A DNA stretch of 64,000 nt from Paenibacillus bouchesdurhonensis (GTDB lineage Bacteria; Bacillota; Bacilli; Paenibacillales; Paenibacillaceae). The notes under the pieces are model-generated. The model saw only the letters and a list, made by a program, of their open reading frames with translations, was not told the DNA's origin and searched no databases. The stretch spans positions 3,464,686 through 3,528,685 of the forward strand of contig NZ_LT732548.1 in the NCBI RefSeq assembly GCF_900155685.1. The letters run 5' to 3'. The stretch's first letter is position 1; each line of letters opens with the position of its first letter. The position numbers were made by a program, and so were the translations under genes. Of the stretch, positions 8,408 to 17,533 are shown in pieces.

Positions 8408-9091
8408 CTATGGATTCTCAATCGCGGCTTGAATGCCGGCAAATGAAGCATCTTCAACCTCTTTGCCATTAACGAACACCGTCGGCGTTCCTCTTACTTG
8501 ATAACGCTCTACGATCATGAGATCTTTTTTTACATTGGCGCTGTAGGTCTGGCTGTCCAAATCCTTCTCAAATTTCTTGATATCCGCTTCAGGAATATGG
8601 GTACGCACTAAATCGAGAATAAATGACTTCGTTGCCCAGGTATCATCCTTTTTGCCTTGGAGTTCGCTCATTTTATGATGGTAGACCCAGAAATATTCCT
8701 GATTCTGCTGATACAGCGTCTCCCCCGCTAATGCTGCTAAGTTGGAATCCGGCGCGAGAAAAGGGTAATCGACATAATACAACACAGCCTTGCCCGTATC
8801 CAAATATTCCTGTTTAAGCTCGGGAAGAACCTCTTCATTCCACCTTTTGCAGGCCGGACACTTGTAATCAGAAAATTCAACGATGGTAATCGGAGCATCC
8901 TTGTTGCCAATATAAGGCTGCTCCAGCTCGTTAAATCCTTCCGGATTCCATTGAACCGACACCTGATCAAAATCGGGAAATTCCGCTTTCGCTAATTTGC
9001 TCTGCAAGCCGCTATAAACTACGATTCCTACCGCAAGTAAAGCTATCACTGCCAGCGTAACGAGTCCCAGCTTACGTTTATGCTGCTTCAC
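8408..9091 (-). CDS. Membrane-anchored DsbA-type thiol-disulfide oxidoreductase
   Basis: A thioredoxin-fold protein with an N-terminal membrane anchor (LGLVTLAVIALLAVGIVVY) and an outward-facing catalytic domain. The active site is CPAC in FSDYKCPACKRW (about residues 78-81) and the cis-Pro loop is VRGTPTVFVNG. It should form or shuffle disulfides in exported proteins. The chosen start is GTG at 9091 because GGGGGGAACAGGA lies just upstream; an ATG at 9115 in frame is possible. Its own terminator separates it from rpiA. Confidence 0.88.
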   Translation of the reverse strand: MKQHKRKLGLVTLAVIALLAVGIVVYSGLQSKLAKAEFPDFDQVSVQWNPEGFNELEQPYIGNKDAPITIVEFSDYKCPACKRWNEEVLPELKQEYLDTGKAVLYYVDYPFLAPDSNLAALAGETLYQQNQEYFWVYHHKMSELQGKKDDTWATKSFILDLVRTHIPEADIKKFEKDLDSQTYSANVKKDLMIVERYQVRGTPTVFVNGKEVEDASFAGIQAAIENP

Positions 9092-9227
9092 TCCTGTTCC
9101 CCCCATCAACATCAAATTTTATCCTTTGATTGTTCGATTTTATAGGGGAAAACCAGGAAGAAATAGGACAAATTTAACACAAACACTATCTAATCGTGGA
9201 TTTTTTGTGAAATATATACATTTAGGA

Positions 9228-10466
9228 TTAATGAGCTGGACGCGCCACCTTTTTGACCCCGCCTTTGCCTTCATCCGATTCCGGCTTGACCATGATCAGC
9301 AGCAGAATAACTGCAACAAGCGACACGCCGGCAATCACGAAGAATAACGTCATATGCCCTGCCTTCATTAGAAGCGATACGATCGGAGGCCCCAATGATA
9401 CGCCGATAAATCGCATACTACCATAAATAGAGGTGATTGTGCCGCGCAGAGACTTCTCAATGCCTTCGGTAATCAATGCGTCGGAGCTTGGTAGAACGAT
9501 GCCGATACCCGCTCCGCAGACGATCAAGCAAGCAATAACAAAATATATATTGTTAAAGAAACCTATGCCAAAAAGAGCTCCCGTTGACATGACTAAACCA
9601 GCGACCCCGCACCATTTCATCATTTTCTTGTTATTGCCGATCTTTTTACCCGTAAAATAAGCAGCAAGACAGAGCGCTGCCAGCGGTATGGCCAGCACCA
9701 GCCCCTTCAGCACACCTTCAAGACCATGCTTGCTCTCCAACTGTTCGGATAGGTAAAAAAGCACGCCGAACAACAAAAACATGCAAATACAACCGATTGC
9801 AAAAATAGCGTATAGCCAGCGGCCCTTCTCTTGAAATACTTTTTTTACCGTACTCATAAATTCCCTTAACGGCTTCGCTTCTTCTTTACGCTTCGGCTCC
9901 TTCACCATGAAAATGACGAGCAGCAAGGAGGCAAGACATAAAACAGGAATGGCCAGAAATGGAACATACCAGATCCACGCACCAAGAAGAGCTCCCAAAA
10001 TCGGGCTAAGCACTTTGCCAAAGGTGTTGGACGTCTCGATGATCCCCAGGCTGTGGCTGACCTCCTCGTCATCGTCGAACATATCGCCGACGAGTGGAAG
10101 GACGATGGGGAACGCTCCTGCAGCACCGATTCCTTGCAGCAAGCGCCCGGCCAGTATGATCCAATATACTGCTGTTCCATCCGCAAACCAGCTTGCTGCG
10201 CCTGATATCGCCCCGCCGACACCAGCTATGATCAAGCTCGGGATAATGATCATTTTTCTCCCGTATTTGTCGGATAGATAACCTGCGATCGGCACAAGCA
10301 AGATGGCGACCACCGCGTATACCGTAATGAGCATGCTGACCTCAAGAGAGGATACATGCAGCTCACGTGAAATTTGGGGCAATATCGGAATGAGCATCGA
10401 ATTCCCGAGCGTCATAATTAATGGTATCGAAGCAAGAGCAAACAAATCGCCTTTTTTGTTATCCAT
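9228..10466 (-). CDS. MFS multidrug efflux transporter (Bmr/Blt-like)
   Basis: A 12-helix major facilitator protein of about 412 residues. Motif A is GYLSDKYGRKMI in the first cytoplasmic loop, and the ALITEGI... region near helix 10 fits drug:H+ antiporters. The ATG at 10466 is chosen over one 33 bp upstream because AGGTGGCCAAAGG precedes it. A long inverted repeat (10479-10513) lies just before this ribosome site and could control it. The drug specificity is unknown. Confidence 0.82.
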   Translation of the reverse strand: MDNKKGDLFALASIPLIMTLGNSMLIPILPQISRELHVSSLEVSMLITVYAVVAILLVPIAGYLSDKYGRKMIIIPSLIIAGVGGAISGAASWFADGTAVYWIILAGRLLQGIGAAGAFPIVLPLVGDMFDDDEEVSHSLGIIETSNTFGKVLSPILGALLGAWIWYVPFLAIPVLCLASLLLVIFMVKEPKRKEEAKPLREFMSTVKKVFQEKGRWLYAIFAIGCICMFLLFGVLFYLSEQLESKHGLEGVLKGLVLAIPLAALCLAAYFTGKKIGNNKKMMKWCGVAGLVMSTGALFGIGFFNNIYFVIACLIVCGAGIGIVLPSSDALITEGIEKSLRGTITSIYGSMRFIGVSLGPPIVSLLMKAGHMTLFFVIAGVSLVAVILLLIMVKPESDEGKGGVKKVARPAH

Positions 10467-10478
10467 CCTTTGGCCACC

Positions 10479-10513
10479 TTTCAACCACGACATGTACATT
10501 AGTGTGGTTGAAA
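10479..10513. promoter_or_regulatory. Inverted repeat in the leader of the MFS gene
   Basis: Perfect 10-bp arms TTTCAACCAC (10479-10488) and GTGGTTGAAA (10504-10513) with a 15-nt spacer, 12 bp upstream of the start codon. It could be an operator for a drug-sensing regulator or an mRNA hairpin next to the ribosome site. No regulator gene is adjacent. Confidence 0.5.
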
Positions 10514-10542
10514 AGTTAAAATATATTCTGCTCTTTCCTGTC

Positions 10543-12888
10543 CTAGGATTGGATATAGGTCTCGCGCTCGCTCTCCTTCACAAATCGGCTTGGTTCTCCA
10601 ATCGAGTAAATGTGCAGCAGATGCATCGCTCTCGTACAGGCCGTATAGAACAATTTGCGCTCCGCCTCCTTCGTATAGTTAACATTTGAGCCATCGTAGA
10701 TGAGAACAGCGTCAAACTCCACGCCCTTCGCCAGATAAGCCGGAATGATATGGATCCCCTTCTCAAAGGACAGCGTTGTTTTCTTAATCAGCTTGACTGG
10801 CAGGTCGGTCGTAAGCATCATCTCGTATACCTGCTCGCTCTGCTCTGCCGTCTTGCATATGACCGCAATCGTTTCATATCCGTCCTTCCGCAAGGCGGAC
10901 AAATCTCCCCTAATTTCACGGTGCAACGCCTCCCGATCTGCAAGCACTCTAACGAGGGGCTTCTCGCCTTCGCGACTAAAAGGAACAATATCCTCTCCTC
11001 CGGCAATCATCCCCTTCGTAAATTCAACGATTTCACGTGTGGAACGGTAGCTCTGCTTCAACACGATGAGCTCGCTCTCCTCCGTTCCATACAAATCAGT
11101 TAGGGTGGCAGACTGCTGCAATACCGATGCGTGAGCATAAATCGCTTGATTTAAATCGCCAAGCGCTGTCATTCGCGCACGGGGAAACAGCCGCTTAAGG
11201 AAGAACAATTGAAACGGCGAATAGTCCTGTGCCTCATCGATGATGACATGGCGAATATCCGTATTCGAACGGAAGCCTAACACCAGTTCCTTAAGATATA
11301 GAAACGGGGTAGCGTCCTCATAATACATTTCGCCCGCCCGAATTTTATCTATAGTTTGCCGGCCGATTGCGCTCCAGTCCTCCGGCAGCGCTTCAAGTCC
11401 TAATTCAGCAGCGATACTGGCATCATCAAAAAGCTGTGTATACAGCTTCGTCATATCGACGAAGCGCAAAGCCTTTACCCAGCGGCGCAGCGGTTTCAAA
11501 CGGTCGCTCACCACCATGCGGCCGAGAATCTCCTTCTCGTCCTCATAATCGTTAAACGAAGCGGCTGTGCCTCGCTGTTTTCGGCGCATGCGCTGGTATG
11601 CCCGCTGATAATCCTCGGCATCCAGAAGCTGAATCTGCTCCTCGACCCATGGAGCTTCCAGCTCGCTTTTTCCGAAAGCGGCAATTTCTTTCAACAGCCA
11701 CTCCTTTAGCAGTTCACAACGATTCGCTAAAGTTATAGCGGAGTCATACTCATAAAATTGCCGGGATATTTCCTCGGCATTCACCACGCTCTTGCCTTGA
11801 AAACGAATCGGACGGAACTTCATCCCTTTCTTTTCCAGCCAAAGCTTATATCGATTCACCGCCTCAAGGTACAAAGGGGAGGATTTATAACGAATCCCGC
11901 TAATTCGGTGTGCGTAATCCGAATCCTCTGTGCTCGTCAGGACATATTCGATTTGCACAAAGGGGTCTTCGAGCTGAAACTCTCTTCCCAAACGATGCTC
12001 CAAATATTCCTGAAACGTCGTCTGCTGCATGTTCTCCTCGCCAAGCTCTGGAAGAACGGTAGAAACATAGCTGTTAAACATCGGATTGGGCGAGAATAGA
12101 ATCATTTGATCCGCGTTTAAATGCTCCCGATGCTTATACAGCAAATAAGCGACTCGCTGTAGAGCTGCCGAGGTCTTCCCGCTGCCTGCTGCGCCTTGCA
12201 CAATAAGCATCCGGCTATGGTCGTTGCGTATAATTCGGTTTTGCTCCTTCTGGATTGTGGCCACGATGCTCTTCATTTGCGCATCCGAGCTTCGACTCAG
12301 CACCTGCTGAAGCATCTCGTCGCCAATCGTAACTCCCGTATCGAACATCAGCTTGATAACGCGCCCATGAATGACGAACTGCCGCTTAAGCGACATGGTT
12401 CCCTCAATCGTCCCTGAAGGAGTCAAATAAGAGGTAGGGCCCGGTACGCCGTCATAGTACAAATTGGAAATCGGCGCTCGCCAATCATATACAAGAAACT
12501 CCTCATCCCCCTCTTCCAGCAATGAGGCTATCCCTAAGTAGATCGTTTCCTTCTCGCCACCATCCTCGGCAAAATCGATACGCCCGAAATATGGGGATTG
12601 CTTCAACCGCTTCATCTTCCCCAGAGCTGCCGAAGCATGCAAATGGCTTCTCTCCCGGTCATTCAGAACCTGGGATTGCTGCCGCAAGCTGGTCGAGGTT
12701 TCGCCAACGTCGTCCGCCTCACTAAAGTTGACAGTAACTTCATCCCAGAAATCTCTACGCATGCCGACAACATCATCCCGCACGAGGCTTACCTCCTGCT
12801 CAAGCCCACGAATGCGCTTCTCAATCTGATCGGCAACATATTCGACGCGTAGCTGTTCTTCCTGCCAATCCTTGTCCGTACTATTCAA
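10543..12888 (-). CDS. helD: HelD, RNA-polymerase-recycling UvrD-like helicase
   Basis: A 781-residue SF1 ATPase. An N-terminal coiled coil (residues 10-60) is followed by Walker A GAAGSGKT (232-239), Walker B-type DEAQDYSPFQ, motif LNQAIYAH, and the C-terminal KGVEFDAVLIYD with YTACTRA. This order and the long N-terminal arm match HelD, which removes stalled RNA polymerase from DNA, rather than UvrD or PcrA. It is transcribed away from the promoter at 12963. Confidence 0.9.
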   Translation of the reverse strand: MNSTDKDWQEEQLRVEYVADQIEKRIRGLEQEVSLVRDDVVGMRRDFWDEVTVNFSEADDVGETSTSLRQQSQVLNDRERSHLHASAALGKMKRLKQSPYFGRIDFAEDGGEKETIYLGIASLLEEGDEEFLVYDWRAPISNLYYDGVPGPTSYLTPSGTIEGTMSLKRQFVIHGRVIKLMFDTGVTIGDEMLQQVLSRSSDAQMKSIVATIQKEQNRIIRNDHSRMLIVQGAAGSGKTSAALQRVAYLLYKHREHLNADQMILFSPNPMFNSYVSTVLPELGEENMQQTTFQEYLEHRLGREFQLEDPFVQIEYVLTSTEDSDYAHRISGIRYKSSPLYLEAVNRYKLWLEKKGMKFRPIRFQGKSVVNAEEISRQFYEYDSAITLANRCELLKEWLLKEIAAFGKSELEAPWVEEQIQLLDAEDYQRAYQRMRRKQRGTAASFNDYEDEKEILGRMVVSDRLKPLRRWVKALRFVDMTKLYTQLFDDASIAAELGLEALPEDWSAIGRQTIDKIRAGEMYYEDATPFLYLKELVLGFRSNTDIRHVIIDEAQDYSPFQLFFLKRLFPRARMTALGDLNQAIYAHASVLQQSATLTDLYGTEESELIVLKQSYRSTREIVEFTKGMIAGGEDIVPFSREGEKPLVRVLADREALHREIRGDLSALRKDGYETIAVICKTAEQSEQVYEMMLTTDLPVKLIKKTTLSFEKGIHIIPAYLAKGVEFDAVLIYDGSNVNYTKEAERKLFYTACTRAMHLLHIYSIGEPSRFVKESERETYIQS

Positions 12889-12962
12889 TGATGATCGCCC
12901 CTCTACATTTACTCAACGCTGATCGCTTATTCCTTTAGTCTATCCCTTAACACCTCGGAAAG

Positions 12963-12991
12963 TTGACAAATAAGTTGATTTGTGATATAAT
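12963..12991 (+). promoter_or_regulatory. Perfect consensus sigma-A promoter
   Basis: TTGACA (12963-12968), a 17-bp spacer, then TATAAT (12986-12991): both hexamers and spacing are the exact vegetative consensus. No gene with a ribosome site follows; only a roughly 110-base segment ending in a terminator does. Confidence 0.9.
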
Positions 12992-12997
12992 TTATAC

Positions 12998-13107
12998 AGA
13001 TTTACTATGTCTTTGAAGATTTTTTTCAGTCCATTTTTCATTTTAACCATTTTTTATTACAATTTCAACAGTCCCCCTGTCCGCGAGGATAGAGGGACTG
13101 TTTTTTT
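12998..13107 (+). ncRNA. Candidate small RNA, about 110 nt
   Basis: Starts about 7 bp after the consensus -10 box and ends in a strong terminator. The body is very U-rich (runs TTTTTTC, TTTTTCATTTT, TTTTTTATT), which is unusual for an mRNA leader. An ATG at 13007 opens a frame, but no ribosome site precedes it and the frame runs through the terminator, so I do not call a protein. It lies between divergent helD and convergent FUSC genes. Confidence 0.65.
13068..13107 (+). terminator. Rho-independent terminator with GNRA loop
   Basis: A 15-bp stem with one mismatch runs 13068-13101. Its outer arms are ACAGTCCC and GGGACTGT, the loop is GCGA, and seven T follow. It also faces the end of the minus-strand FUSC gene. 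Confidence 0.92.
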
Positions 13108-13130
13108 CCATTGGCGACACCGCCTTCGCG

Positions 13131-14165
13131 CTACTTATCGTGTGAAGACGATGCCGGTATATCGGAATGATCGGCAAGCCGGTTTAAACGCTGCAGTTGA
13201 TGACCGTATTCATAAATTTCCGCGGCAACGATTGATAATCGAAGTACTCCCTCCCGCTGTTCGGCAAAACGATCCAGCATGCTTCGCTGAAAACTGTTGT
13301 TTTCCAACTCGAACACTTCCGCCTCTCGAGAGTTTGGCTTCAGCTTGCCCTCAAACTTCAGCATAATATGCTCATGAAATTTAATGAGCTTCTCTAAATG
13401 CATATCAAATTCCTCGTTGACTTCCTGAGGACGCGGCGCCTGAAAATAATGCTGTTCAATGGCATCCAGTACTTCATAGCCTTTGCGGAGCGTACGCAAT
13501 ATTTGCTTATATACGACCAGTTGGCGGCTGTTGCTGAATTTAGGCCTTTTTAATTTCTTCTGGTCTTCTTCCATCATTTTATAAGTGTCACCGATGGATT
13601 TAATTTTGTCCTCGAGTTCCCGCTTCTGATCGCGGAATACACTCTCCTTCATTTCACTTGAAATCGCCGTGCGGAGCAAAATGGATAATTGCTCAAACGT
13701 TTTCTTGGTCTGGTTCTCGTATTGGACCCTTGGCTTAGGAGGATATACGATGATATTAATGACAAACGCCGAGACAATCCCTACTAGGATAAGCGTGAAT
13801 CGGGTAAGGGCAAATTCCCACTGTCCGGATGCCTCCATGACCGCGACGACCGTTACAAGGGTCACGCCGATCGTCTCGCCCATCTTTAAGCGAATACAGA
13901 TCATGATCACGAGTATGCACACCAGACCTACCGCGATCGGTTCATTAGAGAATATTGCGCCCCCCGCCATGGCGAGTACGGCGCCAAGGGTATTCGTCTG
14001 CAGTTGATCCAGCAAGTACCGCCATGAGCGATAGATCGACGGCTGCATCGCAAAGATAGCCGCTACCGCAGCGATAACAGGCGATGATAAGTTAAACCAG
14101 AAGACTACATATAGAGCTAATGTTACTGCAAGTCCGGTTTTGAGCATTCTGGCTCCAAACGTCAC
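13131..14165 (-). CDS. FUSC/ArAE-family inner-membrane protein (aromatic acid exporter-like)
   Basis: The 344-residue protein has an N-terminal block of about six short membrane helices (residues 5-140), containing FAMQPSIYRSWRYL, and a long cytosolic helical C-terminal domain from about 145. This two-part plan is typical of the Gram-positive ArAE_1 (YqjA-like) family. Start is GTG at 14165, with AGGAGG 7 nt upstream. The substrate is unknown. Confidence 0.8.
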   Translation of the reverse strand: MTFGARMLKTGLAVTLALYVVFWFNLSSPVIAAVAAIFAMQPSIYRSWRYLLDQLQTNTLGAVLAMAGGAIFSNEPIAVGLVCILVIMICIRLKMGETIGVTLVTVVAVMEASGQWEFALTRFTLILVGIVSAFVINIIVYPPKPRVQYENQTKKTFEQLSILLRTAISSEMKESVFRDQKRELEDKIKSIGDTYKMMEEDQKKLKRPKFSNSRQLVVYKQILRTLRKGYEVLDAIEQHYFQAPRPQEVNEEFDMHLEKLIKFHEHIMLKFEGKLKPNSREAEVFELENNSFQRSMLDRFAEQREGVLRLSIVAAEIYEYGHQLQRLNRLADHSDIPASSSHDK

Positions 14166-14230
14166 GAAGATTCCTCCTGTTCGCTAAGTCTATCATTACC
14201 TCATTTTTACCCAATTCCCTCTGTAATTCA

Positions 14231-14249
14231 ATTTTAAGCTCATTTTAAG
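14231..14249. promoter_or_regulatory. Direct repeat of ATTTTAAG at 11-bp period
   Basis: ATTTTAAG-CTC-ATTTTAAG lies in the divergent gap between the FUSC gene and the His-tract protein. Direct repeats at an 11-bp period are the usual form of OmpR/PhoP-type response-regulator sites. A TTTGAC/GTCAAA inverted repeat follows at about 14256. Confidence 0.35.
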
Positions 14250-14319
14250 ATAACCTTTGACTTTTTGGTCAAAACTACATGAGAGAAGAACCCAATCATT
14301 CTATACGATGAGGTGAAAA

Positions 14320-14859
14320 TTGTCTATGAGAGAGCAGATACGCCAACCATTACAGAAAGGATTATTGGCCGCCGTAATCGCACTCAGCCCCTATGCAGCG
14401 GTATCTGAGACCGTACTGGCCAATAACAAAGAAGTGGCGACCCCGGAGGGTTTGCCGGATGCCGCGAAGCTGAAACAGCCAAATCCGCACCACCATCACC
14501 ACCACAAAAGACATTCCCGAGGCGGACATATTATTAAGGATACGGCTGAATTGCTGGAAACAGAGCCTAGGGTGCTTGTAGAGGAATTAAAACAAGGCAA
14601 GTCACTGCTGCAAGTCGTTCAAACCCGTAAAGGCTGGAGCGAGGCGGAATATATACAAAAACTGACGGTTGTCGTCACAAAGCATATCGACAAAGCCGCC
14701 GCTGAAGGCAGACTAAGCAAGGAAAAAGCCCAATCGATGAAAATAGAGCTTCCCGTCAAACTCAAAAAGATCGTCAACCGCACCTGGAAGAGCCCAACCA
14801 AAGGACACCCGGTTACCGACTATCGCAACAACACAATTCAGTTGCATATGACTGAATAG
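14320..14859 (+). CDS. Secreted protein with a natural hexahistidine tract
   Basis: The 179-residue product has a signal peptide (GLLAAVIALSPYAAV), then a linker with HHHHHH followed by KRH near residue 57, and a helical C-terminal domain. That domain contains LLETEPRVLVEELKQGKSL, a pattern seen in Bacillales secreted proteins of unknown function. The start may be TTG at 14320 or ATG at 14326; GAGGTG lies 5 or 11 nt upstream respectively. The His cluster suggests metal binding, which is inference. Confidence 0.72.
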   Translation: MSMREQIRQPLQKGLLAAVIALSPYAAVSETVLANNKEVATPEGLPDAAKLKQPNPHHHHHHKRHSRGGHIIKDTAELLETEPRVLVEELKQGKSLLQVVQTRKGWSEAEYIQKLTVVVTKHIDKAAAEGRLSKEKAQSMKIELPVKLKKIVNRTWKSPTKGHPVTDYRNNTIQLHMTE

Positions 14860-14912
14860 CCTCTGTAGTTTGCAGTAACTGCATGCAGTTCTTAAGGGCT
14901 CACGAAACGAAG

Positions 14913-14946
14913 AAGAACCTCGCTCTTGCTTCAAGCGAGGTTCTTT
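14913..14946 (+). terminator. Rho-independent terminator
   Basis: AAGAACCTCGCT pairs with AGCGAGGTTCTT, followed by T. It ends the His-tract gene. Confidence 0.82.
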
Positions 14947-14998
14947 AAAGGTGCGGCAAGGTTCAGCCTATCAGCAGACCGCAAGCTTACAGTTGATC

Positions 14999-16084
14999 TT
15001 AGCTATCCGCCCCTTTCAGGGCTGCTTTCTTCTTCTTAGGCTTCATTGCAAGCCCCACTACAGGTACTTCAAGAATATCAAGAAGGAAAATAAATACCGG
15101 TACGCCGACGATCAGTCCCCACACGCCGAAGAAATGCTCCGATACTAACAAGATCATAAATGTATAGAAAATAGGCAAATGTGTCTTGTTGGACATGAAT
15201 TTAGGATTGAGAAAGTATGCTTCGAAAGCATGCACAACCGCGATCATAACCAGGACATAGACAATTTTGACGAGCCCGCCAATTTTAAAGGCAATCGCGC
15301 ATAGCGGAATGAGCGAAATAATGACGCCCATTACCGGAATCAGGCCGAGTAAAAATATCATAATTCCGATAGCGATCAAATTCGGGAATCCAAAGATCCA
15401 GAGAAAGATCGTGGACAAAATGGCATTTACAGTAGCGATCAAAAATTGAACCTCAATCACTTTTCCGAAGGAAGTCACGAATTTCTTACCGAAATACTCA
15501 AGCTCTGTAAAAAGAAATGCTGCTCGGCTCTCTTTGAATTTCGCGGTAAATTTCGCTACCTTGTCCTTCTCCAACAGAAAGAACAAGCTCAAAATAATCG
15601 CAATAAACAAATTCAAACTCCATTTTCCGATATCAGATACGGTCTTGAGCAGAAAATTAAAGCTATCGCCAACATACTTGGATAGATCGATTTCCTTTAA
15701 GGAATCCACTAGAAAATTCAGCAGTACGTTATCCGGCAAATTTGTCGGAGGATTATCATAGAACGAAATGACCTGATTGACTAAATCATTGAATTCCTCC
15801 AAAAATACGGGCAAATAATAATATACTGTAGTAATCAATAGGGTTAGTATAACAACATATATAAGCAGTATCGTAATACTTCGATTAATCTTAACGATCT
15901 TATCCACATTGCGTGTAATGAAATTGTGAAGACGATTAATGAGATAGGTCAGAATAAAGGTGATCAGCAGCATATTCAACATGCTTCGCGAAAAATAGAG
16001 GATCAATATTACGAATAACAAGGCAAGAAACCTGCGGAAGCCCGCGATTTGAAATAGCTCTTTAAAAAAAGTCATTATAAGCAA
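14999..16084 (-). CDS. AI-2E family transporter (YtvI/PerM-type permease)
   Basis: A 361-residue membrane protein with seven to eight helices. The diagnostic C-terminal part has GLIPVMGVIISLIP and FGVWGLIVGVPVFIFLLDIL. The amphipathic middle region (residues 95-150) is typical of the family. Members include AI-2 exporters and Na+/H+ antiporters, so the cargo is not certain. The start is likely TTG at 16084, next to AAAGGAGCAGG; the ATG 9 bp on is an alternative. Confidence 0.85.
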   Translation of the reverse strand: MLIMTFFKELFQIAGFRRFLALLFVILILYFSRSMLNMLLITFILTYLINRLHNFITRNVDKIVKINRSITILLIYVVILTLLITTVYYYLPVFLEEFNDLVNQVISFYDNPPTNLPDNVLLNFLVDSLKEIDLSKYVGDSFNFLLKTVSDIGKWSLNLFIAIILSLFFLLEKDKVAKFTAKFKESRAAFLFTELEYFGKKFVTSFGKVIEVQFLIATVNAILSTIFLWIFGFPNLIAIGIMIFLLGLIPVMGVIISLIPLCAIAFKIGGLVKIVYVLVMIAVVHAFEAYFLNPKFMSNKTHLPIFYTFMILLVSEHFFGVWGLIVGVPVFIFLLDILEVPVVGLAMKPKKKKAALKGADS

Positions 16085-16227
16085 CCTGCTCCTTTTGATT
16101 TAGACTATCTGACGATGCAAAGCACATACGAATGTAGTTCTATTTCCTTAGTTCAATCTTAAGTCAGTATACAAGAGAAAAGCAAGTCAGCTAGGGTTGT
16201 TTTTTCGTAAAATTACGGTTAACGCAA

Positions 16228-16260
16228 ACAGTCCCGCCCAAAATCAATTGGCAGGACTGT
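16228..16260 (-). terminator. Hairpin after the lactonase gene
   Basis: ACAGTCCcGCC and GGCaGGACTGT form an 11-bp stem with one mismatch. A short TTTG follows on the minus strand. Confidence 0.6.
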
Positions 16261-16273
16261 AGATCATAATCAT

Positions 16274-17359
16274 TTATAGTTGAAATAATTGAGGCTGCAC
16301 GCATACGGGCTTCGAAATTTGTGCAGTGTGCCCCGTAAAATCCAGTTTACCGGTAGCCGTGTCTATGCGGAATACGGCCAGATTATCCGAGTCGCGGTTA
16401 GCCGCGATGAGATAGTCTCCCGCAGGCGTCAACGCGAAATGGCGCGGATGACCGCCTTCGCTCGATATATGCTGCATCAGGCTCAGTTTGCCGCTAGTTT
16501 GATCGATGGCAAAGACAACGATGCTGTCATGACCGCGGTTGGAGCCGTACAAGTATTTTCCATCACGTGAAATAGCAACCTCCGCCGTTGTGTTCTCTCC
16601 CTTAAAACCCTCAGGCAAAGTCGGCACCGAATCAATGACGGAAAGTGTTCCGGCTTCCGCATCAAATGTATACAGCGTAAGCGAGGAGTTCACTTCATTG
16701 ATTGAATACAGCCATTTGCCGTTCGGGTGGAACGCGAGATGGCGCGGACCTGCTGCGGCTTCCGTCTTCACCTCGCTGTGGGAGACCAATTTGTCGCCCT
16801 CTTCATCCAGACGATAAACATAGACTTTATCCAGCCCTAAATCGGCAACGAGAACATAGCGGCTGTCAGCTGTGAACAACGCGGAATGCGGATGCGGCCG
16901 ATCCTGCCGCACCGGATCTGCCCCCCGGCCTTCGTGCTGCCGTTCATCAACCTGCTTGTCTGCGAGTCCATCATCCTGCAGACGAACTAAGCCCACGTTG
17001 CCGCCATGATAGCCGGATACGACGACATAACGGCTCTTAGGTTCAAGCTCGATATGGGAAGTCGATGGCTGCAGCGTAAATGCCCGGTTTAATTCCGTCA
17101 GGCTGCCCGCTGCCGGGTCAATGGCAAAGCTTACGACCTCGCCAATTCGTTCCCCGTTTGCCGTCGTCGTTTCTGAAATAGCATACAGTTTCCTGCGCTC
17201 TTTATCGACCTGTAGGAAGGTCGGATTTTTAAGTCCAGATGCGTCGCTCAAACGCGAAAGCTCTCCTGTGGATGGATTCATCTCCACCACATAAACTCCA
17301 GAGTCGGCAGCTTCGGCATATGAGCCTATGTATAACAGCAGTCGTTGTTGTTCTGACAC
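16274..17359 (-). CDS. pgl: Lactonase family seven-bladed beta-propeller (6-phosphogluconolactonase-like)
   Basis: The 361-residue product shows repeated blade motifs such as LYIGSYAEAADSGVYV, HPHSALFT, GPRHLAFHPNGKWLY and GHPRHFALTPAGDYL. These match the YkgB/Pgl lactonase family, which hydrolyses 6-phosphogluconolactone in the oxidative pentose phosphate route. The reading frame is open 156 bp further upstream, but GTG at 17359 has AAGGAG 8 nt before it and starts at the family N-terminus, so I use it. Confidence 0.87.
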   Translation of the reverse strand: MSEQQRLLLYIGSYAEAADSGVYVVEMNPSTGELSRLSDASGLKNPTFLQVDKERRKLYAISETTTANGERIGEVVSFAIDPAAGSLTELNRAFTLQPSTSHIELEPKSRYVVVSGYHGGNVGLVRLQDDGLADKQVDERQHEGRGADPVRQDRPHPHSALFTADSRYVLVADLGLDKVYVYRLDEEGDKLVSHSEVKTEAAAGPRHLAFHPNGKWLYSINEVNSSLTLYTFDAEAGTLSVIDSVPTLPEGFKGENTTAEVAISRDGKYLYGSNRGHDSIVVFAIDQTSGKLSLMQHISSEGGHPRHFALTPAGDYLIAANRDSDNLAVFRIDTATGKLDFTGHTAQISKPVCVQPQLFQL

Positions 17360-17533
17360 TATGGTCACTCCTTCTCTATAATACTGTCTTCTATTCTTCC
17401 GTACTTTCGGACAATTGTCCAGTCCGGCAAAGGATGGAAATATTTTAAATTTTAGTCTAAACACTACACAAAACTCGAAAAATATGTTATACTGCAAGCG
17501 CTTCCACAACATCATCTAAAGGGGGATTTTGGA

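Noticed and set aside
13007..13366. A 119-codon frame starting just after the consensus promoter
   Set aside because: No ribosome site; it reads through a strong terminator and into the antisense of the FUSC gene.
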